Source: CAWBRY01 sp963791295 (GTDB taxonomy: Bacteria > Bacteroidota > Bacteroidia > Chitinophagales > Chitinophagaceae). Taken from it: a stretch of DNA of 64,000 nt. Shown in pieces: positions 19,346 through 29,229 of the stretch. The first letter of the stretch is position 1; every line of letters starts with the position of its first letter. The stretch is taken from assembly GCA_963791295.1 (NCBI GenBank), contig CAWBRY010000005.1, forward strand, positions 248,001 through 312,000, written 5' to 3'. The position numbers and the translations under genes are program-made. Below the pieces are notes generated by a model. It had not been told where the DNA came from and searched no databases. It saw only the letters and a program-made list of their open reading frames with translations.

Positions 19346-19693
19346 TTATGATCCGGAATTTCTCAGGAAACTACCGCTCATGGCTGCAAGGCCCGCCACG
19401 ATGCCTCCGATTATTCCAGTAACTAATATCAATAAAAAAGTATTTCCACCCAAAGGAAGAAGAGATGCGATTTTCTTCGATAGCACTCCATTGTTCTTCA
19501 TATCTATCCACCAGGCCAGCCCCGCCCACAACAAAAGCAAACCTAAAAAGCCGGCAAAAAACGCTTTTCCGGCCTGCTGACGAACCAATAATGCAACCAG
19601 GAATGAGGCGATAGCAATGCTCCACCACGGAAAATATAAACCCAGCACAAAAGCCAACAAAGCGGTGAGAACAAAAGCTACAAAAAATTTCAT
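19346..19693 (-). CDS. small membrane protein, unknown function
   Basis: A 115-residue, very hydrophobic protein with four probable membrane segments (about residues 3-20, 22-40, 48-66 and 78-105). The last is Gly/Ala-rich (LILVTGIIGGIVAGLAAMSGS). No domain recognised. It starts 17 bases after the penicillin-acylase-family gene and is probably cotranscribed with it. Confidence 0.6.
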   Translation of the reverse strand: MKFFVAFVLTALLAFVLGLYFPWWSIAIASFLVALLVRQQAGKAFFAGFLGLLLLWAGLAWWIDMKNNGVLSKKIASLLPLGGNTFLLILVTGIIGGIVAGLAAMSGSFLRNSGS

Positions 19694-19710
19694 TAGTATA
19701 GATTTAATAT

Positions 19711-22161
19711 CTACTTCTTTTCAAACTTCATCGTCCACTTTATCTTGCTGTCCGTACGATCAGCTTCCTGCATAAACCATAATTCAAAATATTTGCCCTG
19801 CGCCCACTGATCGACATAATCGTCGTAGAACCTGCTTCCCGGATTTCCACTCTGGCCGCCTGGATACACACCAAAGGCTTTGGTAGGATTGCTCAATTGG
19901 ACGATCATGCGCCAACTCGGTCCGTGGCTTTTCGTGACTGCATTTATAATGTCTCCATTTCCACCCAAATTCAAATGAGTGCGATCCAATGGCAGCAGGT
20001 CCTTCTTTCCAGGATCCAGGAGATGATATATTCCCGGTTCCTTAAATTTAGCCCACTCCAGCCTGCCTGCACTATCCATCTTCTTTAGAATTACCGACGC
20101 TTCCTTCAATGAAGAAGTTACCACATCATAAAGTGTTTCCCTTGCGGGCGTATTGATATCATCAATAAACTTCATCGCAGAATCTTTCTTTAATAGTTCG
20201 AGAGTGGTTTCCTGGTCGGGCCAGCGAGCTGAAGGACTACATTGCATCAACTCATCTTTCCAGATATTGGCTTGCAGACTGTCCCACCAGCATTGATAAA
20301 CCGTCTGGCCTTTCGAATCGGGCGTCGCATAGAGGTTCCAGCTTTTTAAAATTCCCAACCATTTTTTTTCGTCGCTATTTAATTTGGTTTCCTCAACATA
20401 TTGAAGAAGGATGGGCCTCGCGTCTTCAGCAACGGTATTGAAGTAATTGTTTTGAAGGTTCATCATATCCGTCGTCGTGATACCATCCATGGCTGCTAAA
20501 TGATTCGTAATAGTGATCGCTCTTGGTGTTATGTATGATCCGGGAATGAAATATGGGTAAGCAGAATCAACGGGTCGCTGGTTCGCGCTTTCTAAAAATC
20601 CCTGCATAGGATTCTTGATATGTGGATTTTCATTTTGAGGTATGAAGCCCTGCCACATATAACTACTATCCTCACCCGGCATTACATACAGGCCCTGCCC
20701 TTCCCATCTTGCCGGAAACTTTCCCTGCTGCCAAATCGCGATGTCCCCTGTTTTTGAAGCAAACACAAAGTTTTGCCCGGGACACGAATAAGATTTAATA
20801 GCCTCCTCATAATCTTCATAATTGGTTGCCCTGTTCAACTTGTAAAATGTCATTCCCTCATTACTTCGATCGTGCGCTATCCATCGAACAGCCAATGATC
20901 TGTTGTTTGAATAGTTAGTAGAAAATCCCGGATCGAACATCACAGGACCAAAAATTGTGTATGCGACTGTATCATAAACAGTAGTTCCGCCCCGAACTTT
21001 GATCTCTTCAATTCGTTGTTTCGCAGCTATCCATTTTCCATTGAATCGATATTCTTTTTTGGACGCGTCCCTGAATTTGATTTCGTAATAGTCTTTTACA
21101 TCACGCTGCGCATTGGTGAGCCCCCAGGCGACATTGTCATTAAAACCAATAATGATAAAAGGACTGCCTGGCAAGGATACTCCGTAGCAATTGCTTTTGG
21201 GTGTTCTTAACTGCATCTCATACCAGATCGATGGCAGTGATAATTCAAGGTGAGGATCATTGCATAGGATCGGAACTCCACTTTGGGTTTTACTTCCTGC
21301 TACTACCCAATTATTGCTACCGTTATCTCTGTCCGGCCGTGAAACCTCATCAACAGCAATCAATTTTTTATCATTATAATACAATGAATCTACCGTGGCA
21401 GGCCTGACGGGAATGATGCCAGGAAAGTCAAAAACAGTCCCTGCAGGAATAATGGGCTTCAGGGAATCCGGTACCTGCGGATAAATCATACTGAATTCCT
21501 CAGGAGTGAATATGGACTTTGCATTGGTATTTGCCAAATCGGTTTCTGTCCCCGAGGAAAGGATCTTGGCCATCATCTTCAACAATACAGCCGTGCGAAG
21601 ATTGGTCCATTTTTCCGGTTTAAGATCCAACAATTTGTATTCGAATGGCAAGGAACTTTGAGTAAGGGAACTAATATAAGCGTTGATGCCATTGGTATAT
21701 GCACTAAAAATGGCTTTGTACCCGGGATCTCTATCAATTTCCAGCAATGCATTTTCGGCAGCATATCTCATTCCCAGTCTTCTCTGTTCCCGGTCAAAAG
21801 TGATCGCTTTGGCACCTGCAATTTCACTGGCTCTTCCTTCAGCAGCTTTGGTCGAAAGGTCCATCTGGAACAACCGAAACTTAGCGTGCAAAAAACCCTG
21901 AATGAAATACAAGTCCTCATCATTTTCTGCAAATACGTGCGGTACCAGGCGTCCATCGATATAAACTTCCGCTTTTCCTTTTAGTTCCGGAAACTTTAGA
22001 TCCGCTTGAAAATCCTCATTGGCTGGCTCTGCATTTTGCCAAAACCCGATCTGTGGGCTCAGAAACCGGCCCATAGGAGGAATGCTTCCCCACTTCTTAT
22101 TCAGGCAGAATATCAATGCAATGGTCAGAATAAGAGTGATGGAAAAAGCCAAAATCCGCAT
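19711..22161 (-). CDS. penicillin acylase family Ntn hydrolase
   Basis: An 816-residue member of peptidase family S45 (penicillin G acylase, cephalosporin acylase, AHL acylases). These are periplasmic precursors that self-cleave to expose an N-terminal catalytic Ser. The N-terminal segment (1-20) is a signal peptide or anchor. The predicted autocleavage site is G281/S282 in DNGSNNWVVAG, with the oxyanion-region Asn and the CNDPHLELSLPSIWYEM strand following it. The alpha chain carries the usual helical YFIQGFLHAKFRLFQMD. The C-terminal GGQSGNPGSRFYDDYVDQW motif is typical. Natural substrates may be N-acyl-homoserine lactones, other acyl amides or peptides; sequence alone cannot decide. Confidence 0.9.
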   Translation of the reverse strand: MRILAFSITLILTIALIFCLNKKWGSIPPMGRFLSPQIGFWQNAEPANEDFQADLKFPELKGKAEVYIDGRLVPHVFAENDEDLYFIQGFLHAKFRLFQMDLSTKAAEGRASEIAGAKAITFDREQRRLGMRYAAENALLEIDRDPGYKAIFSAYTNGINAYISSLTQSSLPFEYKLLDLKPEKWTNLRTAVLLKMMAKILSSGTETDLANTNAKSIFTPEEFSMIYPQVPDSLKPIIPAGTVFDFPGIIPVRPATVDSLYYNDKKLIAVDEVSRPDRDNGSNNWVVAGSKTQSGVPILCNDPHLELSLPSIWYEMQLRTPKSNCYGVSLPGSPFIIIGFNDNVAWGLTNAQRDVKDYYEIKFRDASKKEYRFNGKWIAAKQRIEEIKVRGGTTVYDTVAYTIFGPVMFDPGFSTNYSNNRSLAVRWIAHDRSNEGMTFYKLNRATNYEDYEEAIKSYSCPGQNFVFASKTGDIAIWQQGKFPARWEGQGLYVMPGEDSSYMWQGFIPQNENPHIKNPMQGFLESANQRPVDSAYPYFIPGSYITPRAITITNHLAAMDGITTTDMMNLQNNYFNTVAEDARPILLQYVEETKLNSDEKKWLGILKSWNLYATPDSKGQTVYQCWWDSLQANIWKDELMQCSPSARWPDQETTLELLKKDSAMKFIDDINTPARETLYDVVTSSLKEASVILKKMDSAGRLEWAKFKEPGIYHLLDPGKKDLLPLDRTHLNLGGNGDIINAVTKSHGPSWRMIVQLSNPTKAFGVYPGGQSGNPGSRFYDDYVDQWAQGKYFELWFMQEADRTDSKIKWTMKFEKK

Positions 22162-22324
22162 ATGTAACTGAATGATCGTGAAAGATAGTAATAATGAAGA
22201 ATTGTAACAGGATTTTAAATAAGATTTTCATGCCGCGTTTTGTTTTTTATTAATTTCAACGCCGCGCTCCGCCAGACTTATGTCAAACTGTTTGGAGGTA
22301 TGCGAAATCTAAAAATTAACCACC

Positions 22325-22885
22325 ATGCCTGTAATCATTGCTATTGCCGTCATATTGATCATCGTCGTTTGGGTGATCAGTCTCTATAATCGACTCGTTC
22401 GTTTACGCAACCGTCGACAAAATGCGTTTGCCGATATTGATGTCCAGCTACGCCAGCGTCATGATCTCGTACCTCAGCTCGTCGATACGGTGAAGGGTTA
22501 CGCTACACATGAAAGAGAGTTGCTGACAAGAATAACGGAGGCTCGCACCGCAGCTATATCAGCAAATACAATTGATGATAAAATAAAAGCTGAACAACAA
22601 CTCAGCAGTGCATTGGCAGGATTGAAAGTGCAGGTGGAAGCCTACCCGGACCTAAAGGCCAACCAAAATTTCCTGCAACTACAAGAAGAGCTAAGTGATA
22701 TAGAAAATAAACTGGCTGCAGCAAGGCGTTTTTTCAATGGCGCCACTACCGAATACAATAATGCCGTTGAATCGTTTCCAGGGAATATGATAGCCAGAAA
22801 TTTTGGCTTCAAAAGAGAAATCTTATTCGACCTGGGTGAGGATACTCGCAAACAAATGGATGAACCACCAAAGATCCAGTTTTAA
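22325..22885 (+). CDS. LemA family protein
   Basis: A 186-residue membrane-anchored helical protein. One N-terminal membrane segment (residues 3-22) leads into the family signature YNRLVRLRNRRQNAFADIDVQLRQRHDLVPQLV, here read as residues 21 to about 55, with LVxxVKGYAxHE following it. The rest is a three-helix bundle ending FEDL-like (FDLGEDTRKQ). Function is poorly known; LemA genes frequently neighbour HtpX-like proteases or TPM proteins. Here an M48 protease gene starts 13 bases downstream, so the two are almost certainly one operon. Confidence 0.92.
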   Translation: MPVIIAIAVILIIVVWVISLYNRLVRLRNRRQNAFADIDVQLRQRHDLVPQLVDTVKGYATHERELLTRITEARTAAISANTIDDKIKAEQQLSSALAGLKVQVEAYPDLKANQNFLQLQEELSDIENKLAAARRFFNGATTEYNNAVESFPGNMIARNFGFKREILFDLGEDTRKQMDEPPKIQF

Positions 22886-22898
22886 CAACAGCCCGTAA

Positions 22899-23816
22899 AT
22901 GAAATACGTTGGTCTCCAGGAGCAGGTTAGAAAAAATGACCGCAATTCACTTTTATTATTGATCGCCTTTCCTGCATTGTTGTTGGGCATGTTTTATGTT
23001 TTTTTCTTTTTTGCAGATAAACAGGAGATGGAGTCGGTTAACCTGCATTTTCTGCAAATCTTACCGGTCATTCTTATTTTGGTTGGAATTTGGTTTCTCA
23101 TCGCCTGGTTGGGACATTCCGCTTTTATCCGAATGGCCACTTCTTCAAAGCCATTGGAAAGAATGGAGAATAAGCGAGTGTATAACCTGCTGGAAAATCT
23201 CTGCATTCAACAAGGGATGCGTATGCCGGCCTTATATATCATTGATGATACTTCACTGAATGCTTTTGCCAGTGGAATAGGTCCATCCACTTATTCAATC
23301 TCTTTATCGAAAGGAATTATCGAAAAATTGAACGACGAAGAGTTGGAAGGGGTGATAGCACACGAGTTGACTCATATCCGCAATAGGGATACCAGGTTAT
23401 TGATCATATCGATCATTTTTGTCGGCATTTTTGCTTTTTTAGCACAAATGGCTTTTAGGAGTCTGCGATTTGGATTGGGCGGCCGAAAGAAAGATGGTGG
23501 GTATCTAATCCTGATTGCGATTGCAGTTACTGCGGTATGTTACTTCATTTCCTTGTTCTTGCGCTTTGGCATATCGCGCTCACGAGAATATGTAGCCGAT
23601 GCTGGAGCTTCTGAACTGACTAAGAAACCTTATGCGTTGGCAGGCGCCTTAAAGAAAATAAAAACAGATTCGCTGATTGAAGCCGTGCACAACCATGATG
23701 TGGCACAACTGTTCATCGATAACCCTCAACCGAGCAAGAAGAATTATTTCAGCGGCTTATTCAATACGCATCCGCCGATAGATCGCAGAATTGAATTGCT
23801 GGAACAGTTTGTGTAG
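22899..23816 (+). CDS. M48 family zinc metalloprotease, HtpX-like
   Basis: A 305-residue inner-membrane protease. Two N-terminal membrane segments (about 18-38 and 51-71) precede the catalytic domain. The zinc motif HELTH gives H155 and H159 with catalytic E156, and the third ligand is E230 in SREYVADAG. Two more hydrophobic segments lie between them (about 166-186 and 201-222), the HtpX/Ste24 layout. The likely role is quality control of membrane proteins. It is cotranscribed with lemA, and the stop is 6 bases from the convergent pcm gene. Confidence 0.92.
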   Translation: MKYVGLQEQVRKNDRNSLLLLIAFPALLLGMFYVFFFFADKQEMESVNLHFLQILPVILILVGIWFLIAWLGHSAFIRMATSSKPLERMENKRVYNLLENLCIQQGMRMPALYIIDDTSLNAFASGIGPSTYSISLSKGIIEKLNDEELEGVIAHELTHIRNRDTRLLIISIIFVGIFAFLAQMAFRSLRFGLGGRKKDGGYLILIAIAVTAVCYFISLFLRFGISRSREYVADAGASELTKKPYALAGALKKIKTDSLIEAVHNHDVAQLFIDNPQPSKKNYFSGLFNTHPPIDRRIELLEQFV

Positions 23817-23822
23817 CGAAAT

Positions 23823-24476
23823 TTACTTCTTTCCTTCCACCATCGGCACGAATGAAAAATGATCAAACACTTCTTCCTTCAGTGATTCATTCATCAGTTT
23901 CGTAATTCTCATCATGCGTTGGACTTCTCCGGAGCCCAGGGGAATGACCATCATACCACCAGGCCTCAATTGATCAATTAGTTTTTGTGGAATCTCGGGA
24001 GCTGCTGCCGTAATGATTACCCGGTCAAACGGCCCGAACGTAGGAAGACCCTCATAACCATCTCCATAAAAATATTTTATCGAAGGATATTTCCTCAGGT
24101 GTGCAAAGGATTTGTTGGCATCAAAGAGTTTTTTCTGTCTCTCTATGGTATAGACCTGCGCCCCCATTTCAGCCAGCACACAGGCCTGGTAAGAACTGCC
24201 CGTACCGATTTCCAGCACTTTGTTAAATGCCCTCACCTCCAGCAACTGCGTCTGATAAGCGACGGTATACGGCTGCGAAATAGTCTGTCCCTCGCCGATA
24301 GGAAATGCCTTATCCTCATAGGCTGCTTCATCGAAAGCAGAATCGAGAAAAAAATGGCGGGGGATCTTTAGGATGGCATTCAACACTTTTTCATCGGTAA
24401 TTCCCTTCGCACGAATTGTCTCCACCAATTTATTTCTAAGTCCCTTGTGCCGATATGCATCTTCAACTGGCCGCAT
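23823..24476 (-). CDS. pcm: protein-L-isoaspartate O-methyltransferase
   Basis: SAM-dependent methyltransferase that starts repair of isoaspartyl residues in aged proteins. Length 217 is typical. Motifs: HFFLDSAFDEAAYEDKAFPIGEGQTISQP reads as the Pcm pre-motif (about residues 40-68), SAM motif I VLEIGTGSSYQACVLA (about 87-102), YTIERQ (motif II) and FDRVIITAAAPEIPQKLIDQL (motif III, about 150-170). The end PMVEGKK matches the family. It is 15 bases downstream of the phosphohexomutase gene on the same strand. Confidence 0.95.
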   Translation of the reverse strand: MRPVEDAYRHKGLRNKLVETIRAKGITDEKVLNAILKIPRHFFLDSAFDEAAYEDKAFPIGEGQTISQPYTVAYQTQLLEVRAFNKVLEIGTGSSYQACVLAEMGAQVYTIERQKKLFDANKSFAHLRKYPSIKYFYGDGYEGLPTFGPFDRVIITAAAPEIPQKLIDQLRPGGMMVIPLGSGEVQRMMRITKLMNESLKEEVFDHFSFVPMVEGKK

Positions 24477-24491
24477 GTTGTCGGGATAATA

Positions 24492-26216
24492 TTACAGCTT
24501 CATATCCTTAATAATCGCCTTGATCTTCTCATCCATCTGCTTATCAACCTGGTCAAATTCCGCCTCGTTATTGAGTTTGGTATTCACACTGAAATAAAAC
24601 TTGATCTTGGGTTCAGTCCCGCTGGGCCTGGCCGAGATGATGCTGCCATCAGCAAGAATAAACTGCAATACATTTGATTTGGGCAACTTGATCTCGCCCT
24701 CTTCGCCTGTCTGGAAATTTTTTTCCTGTCGCAATTCATAGTCCAGTAAATAAACCACCTCGGAGCCGTTGATGGTCTTGGGCGGATCATTCCGGTAGCT
24801 TTCCATCATGGCCGCAATTTGCTGTTGTCCGTCCATTCCTTTTTTGGTGAGAGATATCAGATGTTCCTTATAGAAGCCGTATTCGATATAGAGGTCGATC
24901 ATTTTTTGAAATAGCGTTTTCCCTTTTTCTTTTTCGTAGGCAGCCATCTCACACAGCAGCGCAACGGCACTGATAGCATCCTTGTCCCTGATCTTGTCTC
25001 CAATCATCAAACCAAAACTCTCTTCACCGCCAATAATATAATTTTCCTTTCCTTCTTTTTCCCGGATCATCGCGGCGATCCATTTAAAACCCGTGAGCAC
25101 GTTATAGCAAGCCACGCCATTCTTTTTAGCGATCTGGTTGATCATGCCGGTGGTCACAATCGTTGTTATCACCATATCATTGGATCTGGCTATGCCCTTG
25201 CTCTTCCTGGCCTCAATCAAATAATTGCAGGCCAGTACGGCTGTCTGGTTTCCATTCATCAGCACCCATTCACCGTGATTATCCTTAACGCCGATGCCTA
25301 CACGATCGGCGTCCGGATCAGTGCCGAGCAGTATGTCCGCATTCAATTCCATCGCCTTTTTCAATCCAATGCTCATCGTTTCTTTTTCCTCTGGATTGGG
25401 ATAGATCACTGTTGGGAAATTACCATCCGGTTTGCTTTGCTCCTCTACGATATGCACGTTGGTAAATCCAAAACGCTTCAATACTTCGGGAGTCAATGTA
25501 ATGCCCGTGCCATGAATCGGTGTGTAAACGATCTTCAGGTCATGCTGCCTGGCAATGACTTCGGGATATACGCTCAGTCCCTGGACCATACTCATATACG
25601 CGTTGTCCATGTCCTTGCCAATGATAGTGATATCCGTCTCTCCTCCTTTCCATTTCACATCATCCACCGACGCAATCTTTTCAACCTCTTTAATGACATT
25701 ACTATCATGAGGAGGGACTAACTGGGAACCATCGTCCCAATAGGCCTTGTATCCATTAAACTCTTTGGGATTATGACTGGCCGTACAAACTACTCCGCCC
25801 TGGCATTTCAATTCCCGGATAGCGAAAGACAATTCAGGAGTGGGACGAAGATCCTCAAACAGGTAGACATGGATACCATTTGCAGCGAAGACGTTTGCCG
25901 TGGTTTCTGCAAAGAAGCGACTGTTGTTGCGACTGTCATGTGCGATCGCCACTTTTACCGCTTTACCCGGGAATGATTGTTTAAGATAGTTGGCATATCC
26001 CTGAGTAGCCATGCCAATCGTATATTTATTCATCCGGTTGGTGCCAACGCCCATGACGCCCCGCAAACCTCCGGTACCGAATTCAAGATTTGTATAGAAA
26101 GAATCTGCCAGTTCACCGGGGTTGTCTTTTTGGAGGCGCAGGATCTCATCTTTGGTGGTTTGATCATAATTACCTTTCAGCCAGTTATCTACTTTTAATT
26201 GTATTGCAGCATCCAT
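24492..26216 (-). CDS. phosphoglucomutase/phosphomannomutase family phospho-sugar mutase
   Basis: Alpha-D-phosphohexomutase interconverting hexose 1- and 6-phosphates, 574 residues (the long PGM2/YhxB-like form). All four family loops are present: phosphoserine loop TASHNPKE with Ser147, metal loop DPDADR (about residue 300), sugar loop GGEESFG (about 395) and phosphate loop RPSGTEPKIKFYFS near the end. ELRTGGLRG-like GTGGLRGVMG (about 47-56) is the other active-site arginine loop. It serves glycogen or cell-surface sugar metabolism. The next gene on the strand, pcm, is unrelated in function. Confidence 0.93.
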   Translation of the reverse strand: MDAAIQLKVDNWLKGNYDQTTKDEILRLQKDNPGELADSFYTNLEFGTGGLRGVMGVGTNRMNKYTIGMATQGYANYLKQSFPGKAVKVAIAHDSRNNSRFFAETTANVFAANGIHVYLFEDLRPTPELSFAIRELKCQGGVVCTASHNPKEFNGYKAYWDDGSQLVPPHDSNVIKEVEKIASVDDVKWKGGETDITIIGKDMDNAYMSMVQGLSVYPEVIARQHDLKIVYTPIHGTGITLTPEVLKRFGFTNVHIVEEQSKPDGNFPTVIYPNPEEKETMSIGLKKAMELNADILLGTDPDADRVGIGVKDNHGEWVLMNGNQTAVLACNYLIEARKSKGIARSNDMVITTIVTTGMINQIAKKNGVACYNVLTGFKWIAAMIREKEGKENYIIGGEESFGLMIGDKIRDKDAISAVALLCEMAAYEKEKGKTLFQKMIDLYIEYGFYKEHLISLTKKGMDGQQQIAAMMESYRNDPPKTINGSEVVYLLDYELRQEKNFQTGEEGEIKLPKSNVLQFILADGSIISARPSGTEPKIKFYFSVNTKLNNEAEFDQVDKQMDEKIKAIIKDMKL

Positions 26217-26364
26217 GATTGATGATTATTTTTTTCGGGCGAAAGTTATTGAATTTTGAGTAGTGTGTCGATTCGATTTTTAGGCCCTCGTTCAATCTGA
26301 TTCCATTTATGAAACGTAGATTTGTGAATGATTTATTCTCTATGAAGCCAATCTCACAAAGCCG

Positions 26365-27330
26365 GTGATAAGAAAAACCTTTATAGTTCTCACCTCCTTC
26401 CTGTTGTCGATGGAATCCCGTTCCCAGGGATTCATCAATTCTGTCGAACAGCCTTCTCTCCAATATGACTCAACAAGCAATGGTAAAATAGACAACGGCA
26501 GGATTTGGCTTGTGACAGGAATAAACCTGCTCGGCTATGGAAGTTCGCTGGTCATTCTGAATAACACGTGGTATAAGAATTATCCGAGATCATCCTTTCA
26601 TTCTTTCAACGATGCGAGAGAATGGCTTCAGGTGGATAAGATAGGGCATGCCTGGACGGCCTATTCTACCGGAAGATTGTCCACGGCCATGTGGAAATGG
26701 GCAGGCTTGTCGGATTCGAAAGCCACATGGATCGGAGGCTTAAGTGGTGCCGGCTATCTAACGATTATAGAAATTCTGGACGCACGCTCCGCTCAATGGG
26801 GCTGGAGCTGGTCGGATATGGGAGCAAATTTGTTCGGATCAGGACTATTTATCAGTCAGCAACTGGGTTGGAAGGAGCAACGAATTGCATTCAAATTTTC
26901 ATTTCACAAAAACAATTATGACGATCCGCAGCTGGACCAGCGAGCCAACCAGCTTTTTGGGCGCAGTTGGTACGAAAGGATGTTGAAGGATTATAATGCA
27001 CAGTCGTATTGGTTGAGTATTAATTTGAGATCCTTCCTGCCAAAATCCAATTTACCCCCGTGGTTAAATCTTGCGGTTGGCTATGGCGCCGATGGTATGT
27101 TCGGCGGATTCGAGAACAAATGGACGGATGAATCCGGAAATGAAATAACGAGAAGAGAGATATCGAGGGTGCGGCAATTTTATATTTCCCCCGATGTCGA
27201 CTTTACAAAAATAAAATCCAATAAGAAGTGGCTGAGAACGGTCTTTCAATTCCTGAATTCATTCAAGTTTCCCGCACCCACGCTGGAGATGACCAAAGGG
27301 AAAGTGAAATTGAGAGCGGTAAGCTTTTGA
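26365..27330 (+). CDS. DUF2279 family exported protein
   Basis: A 321-residue protein with a short signal peptide (MIRKTFIVLTSFLLSMESRSQ), read from a GTG because the frame is closed 33 bases upstream and has no other start. The central region matches DUF2279/YfiM: DKIGHAWTAYSTGRL (about residues 92-106), then small-residue helices (GGLSGAGYLTIIEILDA) and WSWSDMGANLFG. The C-terminal 120 residues have strand-like patterning. Function unknown; the conserved D..GH..W residues suggest a membrane-embedded enzyme, but that is inference. Confidence 0.8.
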   Translation: MIRKTFIVLTSFLLSMESRSQGFINSVEQPSLQYDSTSNGKIDNGRIWLVTGINLLGYGSSLVILNNTWYKNYPRSSFHSFNDAREWLQVDKIGHAWTAYSTGRLSTAMWKWAGLSDSKATWIGGLSGAGYLTIIEILDARSAQWGWSWSDMGANLFGSGLFISQQLGWKEQRIAFKFSFHKNNYDDPQLDQRANQLFGRSWYERMLKDYNAQSYWLSINLRSFLPKSNLPPWLNLAVGYGADGMFGGFENKWTDESGNEITRREISRVRQFYISPDVDFTKIKSNKKWLRTVFQFLNSFKFPAPTLEMTKGKVKLRAVSF

Positions 27331-27342
27331 CGTTATTCAACA

Positions 27343-27861
27343 TTATTCCAAATAGGCCCCCATTATCTTATCATCTTTCACCTCCACATAAATATGTTCC
27401 TGCAACGTTGTAGCGATAGTAAGCCCGATATAATCTGAATGTACCGGGAAGTCGGAGTGACTTCTCTCCACGAGGACCAGTGTTTGTATTTTCTTTGGGT
27501 GAAATTCCAGGAAGGGTTTTAGTGCATATAGTAAAGTCTTGCCGCTATTCGCCACATCGTCAACAATGATCACCACCTTGTCATTAAAATCCATTCGTTT
27601 GCTCAATTCGACGGTGGTGGGTCGGCGTTTGTCCAGCGATATGCTGATCAACTCTGTTTTTATGGATGAATGATTTTCCAGGAATGGCACCAGGCTTTTC
27701 GCAACAACGGTCCCGTTCTCACGAATGCCTGCTAAAATGATCTGCTTTTCATCTCCATTCTTTTCGATGATTTCAAGAGCCATGCGATGGAGCTTTTTCT
27801 CAGCAACTACCTGATCGAGTATATAATTTTTCTTTGACACTTCCTGATGAATAGTGGCCAT
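27343..27861 (-). CDS. phosphoribosyltransferase, PyrR-like
   Basis: A 172-residue type I phosphoribosyltransferase. The PRPP-binding loop is VVIIVDDVANSGKTL (about residues 93-107), with the acidic pair in VDD. The region ISLDKRRPTTVELSKRMDF corresponds to the PyrR-type flexible loop. PyrR binds pyr mRNA and/or acts as a uracil phosphoribosyltransferase; in Bacteroidota such proteins occur without a known attenuator. No pyr biosynthesis operon is adjacent. Annotation as PyrR family is reasonable; activity and regulation are unproven. Confidence 0.78.
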   Translation of the reverse strand: MATIHQEVSKKNYILDQVVAEKKLHRMALEIIEKNGDEKQIILAGIRENGTVVAKSLVPFLENHSSIKTELISISLDKRRPTTVELSKRMDFNDKVVIIVDDVANSGKTLLYALKPFLEFHPKKIQTLVLVERSHSDFPVHSDYIGLTIATTLQEHIYVEVKDDKIMGAYLE

Positions 27862-27904
27862 TCGTGCTTGCCAAGACGTAAATTAGCATTTGTAATTGAC
27901 TGAG

Positions 27905-29218
27905 ATGCTAGTTGCGCAACAAATTTTATTCGGCGTCTTAACGTTAGTAGCGGTTTGGCTCTTTACAAAGAAAGTAAAGGAAATCGCTCGCAATATCCGT
28001 ATTGGCAGAGACGAAGATCTCACGGACAACAAACCACGGCGATGGAAAAATCTCTTCTTGCTGGCCTTTGGGCAAAAAAAGATGTTTCGAAATCCTCTTG
28101 TTGCTGTTTTTCATTTTTTTATTTATGTAGGATTTATCATTATCAACATTGAAGTGCTGGAAATTGTTTTAGATGGATTATTCGGCACACATCGATTATT
28201 TAGCAAGCCCCTGGGTGGATTTTATACTTTCCTGATCAACACATTTGAAATTCTCGCACTTCTGGTCCTCGTCGCCTGCGTCATTTTCCTGGCGCGCAGG
28301 AATATATTAAAGCTGAAGCGTTTTATTAGCAAGGACCTGGATGGATGGCCACGGAGTGACGCGAATTATATACTGATCACCGAAATTATTTTGATGACGC
28401 TGTTCCTTACATTGAATGGCAGTGATACTTTGTTGCAGTCGCGGTCAGTCGAACATTACGCAGCGAATCCCACCGGCAATTTTATTCTATCGCAATATTT
28501 GCATCCGGCACTGAATGGAGTTAGTAACACAGGTTTACTTGGCGTGGAACGAGGCTGCTGGTGGCTGCATATTGCGGGGATCTTTGCATTCCTCAACTAC
28601 CTGCCATATTCTAAGCATTTTCACATCATCCTGGCCTTTCCGAATGCGTGGTATGGACGTCTTGAACCATTGGGGAAGATGGATAATATGGCTTCCGTTC
28701 AAAAAGAGGTATTGTATGCAATGCAGCCTGAGCAGGTCCCTGCTGACCCCGGTGACCAACCTAAGAAATTTGGCGCCAGGGACGTAATGGACCTAAGCTG
28801 GAAAAATCTGATGGATGCATATAGTTGTACGGAATGTGGTCGATGTTCCGCTGCCTGTCCGGCCACCCAAACCGGAAAATTATTGTCGCCGAGAAAGATC
28901 ATGATGGATACGCGGGACCGGCTGGAGGAAGTAGGCAGGAACATCAATCAAAATAGCTCATTTAAAGAAGATGGAAAATCTCTTCTCCATGATTATATCC
29001 TGGTTGAAGAACTACGAGCATGCACAACATGCAATGCCTGCGTTCAGGAATGTCCCGTAAGCATAAGTCCATTAGATATCATTCTTCAATTGCGCCGCTA
29101 TCTGGTGATGGAGGAAAGTAATGCACCACAGGAATGGAATGCAATGTTCAGTAATGTCGAAAACAATTTTGCTCCGTGGAAATTCAGTCCTGACCAGCGA
29201 GATGCCTGGGTTGAGTAA
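27905..29218 (+). CDS. membrane Fe-S oxidoreductase subunit (HdrC/NarI-like fusion)
   Basis: A 437-residue protein. The N-terminal half (about residues 1-260) has five or six membrane segments resembling the cytochrome-b-like nitrate-reductase gamma domain. The C-terminal half has two [4Fe-4S] motifs: CTECGRCSAACP from C308 and CTTCNACVQECP from C373. The start is taken at ATG 27905; an in-frame TTG nine bases upstream is less likely. It should pass electrons between the quinone pool and a CCG-domain partner. The probable partner is the CCG protein at 33584, about 4.4 kb downstream on the same strand. It is divergent from the PyrR-like gene. Confidence 0.88.
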   Translation: MLVAQQILFGVLTLVAVWLFTKKVKEIARNIRIGRDEDLTDNKPRRWKNLFLLAFGQKKMFRNPLVAVFHFFIYVGFIIINIEVLEIVLDGLFGTHRLFSKPLGGFYTFLINTFEILALLVLVACVIFLARRNILKLKRFISKDLDGWPRSDANYILITEIILMTLFLTLNGSDTLLQSRSVEHYAANPTGNFILSQYLHPALNGVSNTGLLGVERGCWWLHIAGIFAFLNYLPYSKHFHIILAFPNAWYGRLEPLGKMDNMASVQKEVLYAMQPEQVPADPGDQPKKFGARDVMDLSWKNLMDAYSCTECGRCSAACPATQTGKLLSPRKIMMDTRDRLEEVGRNINQNSSFKEDGKSLLHDYILVEELRACTTCNACVQECPVSISPLDIILQLRRYLVMEESNAPQEWNAMFSNVENNFAPWKFSPDQRDAWVE

Positions 29219-29229
29219 ATTTTATTAGG

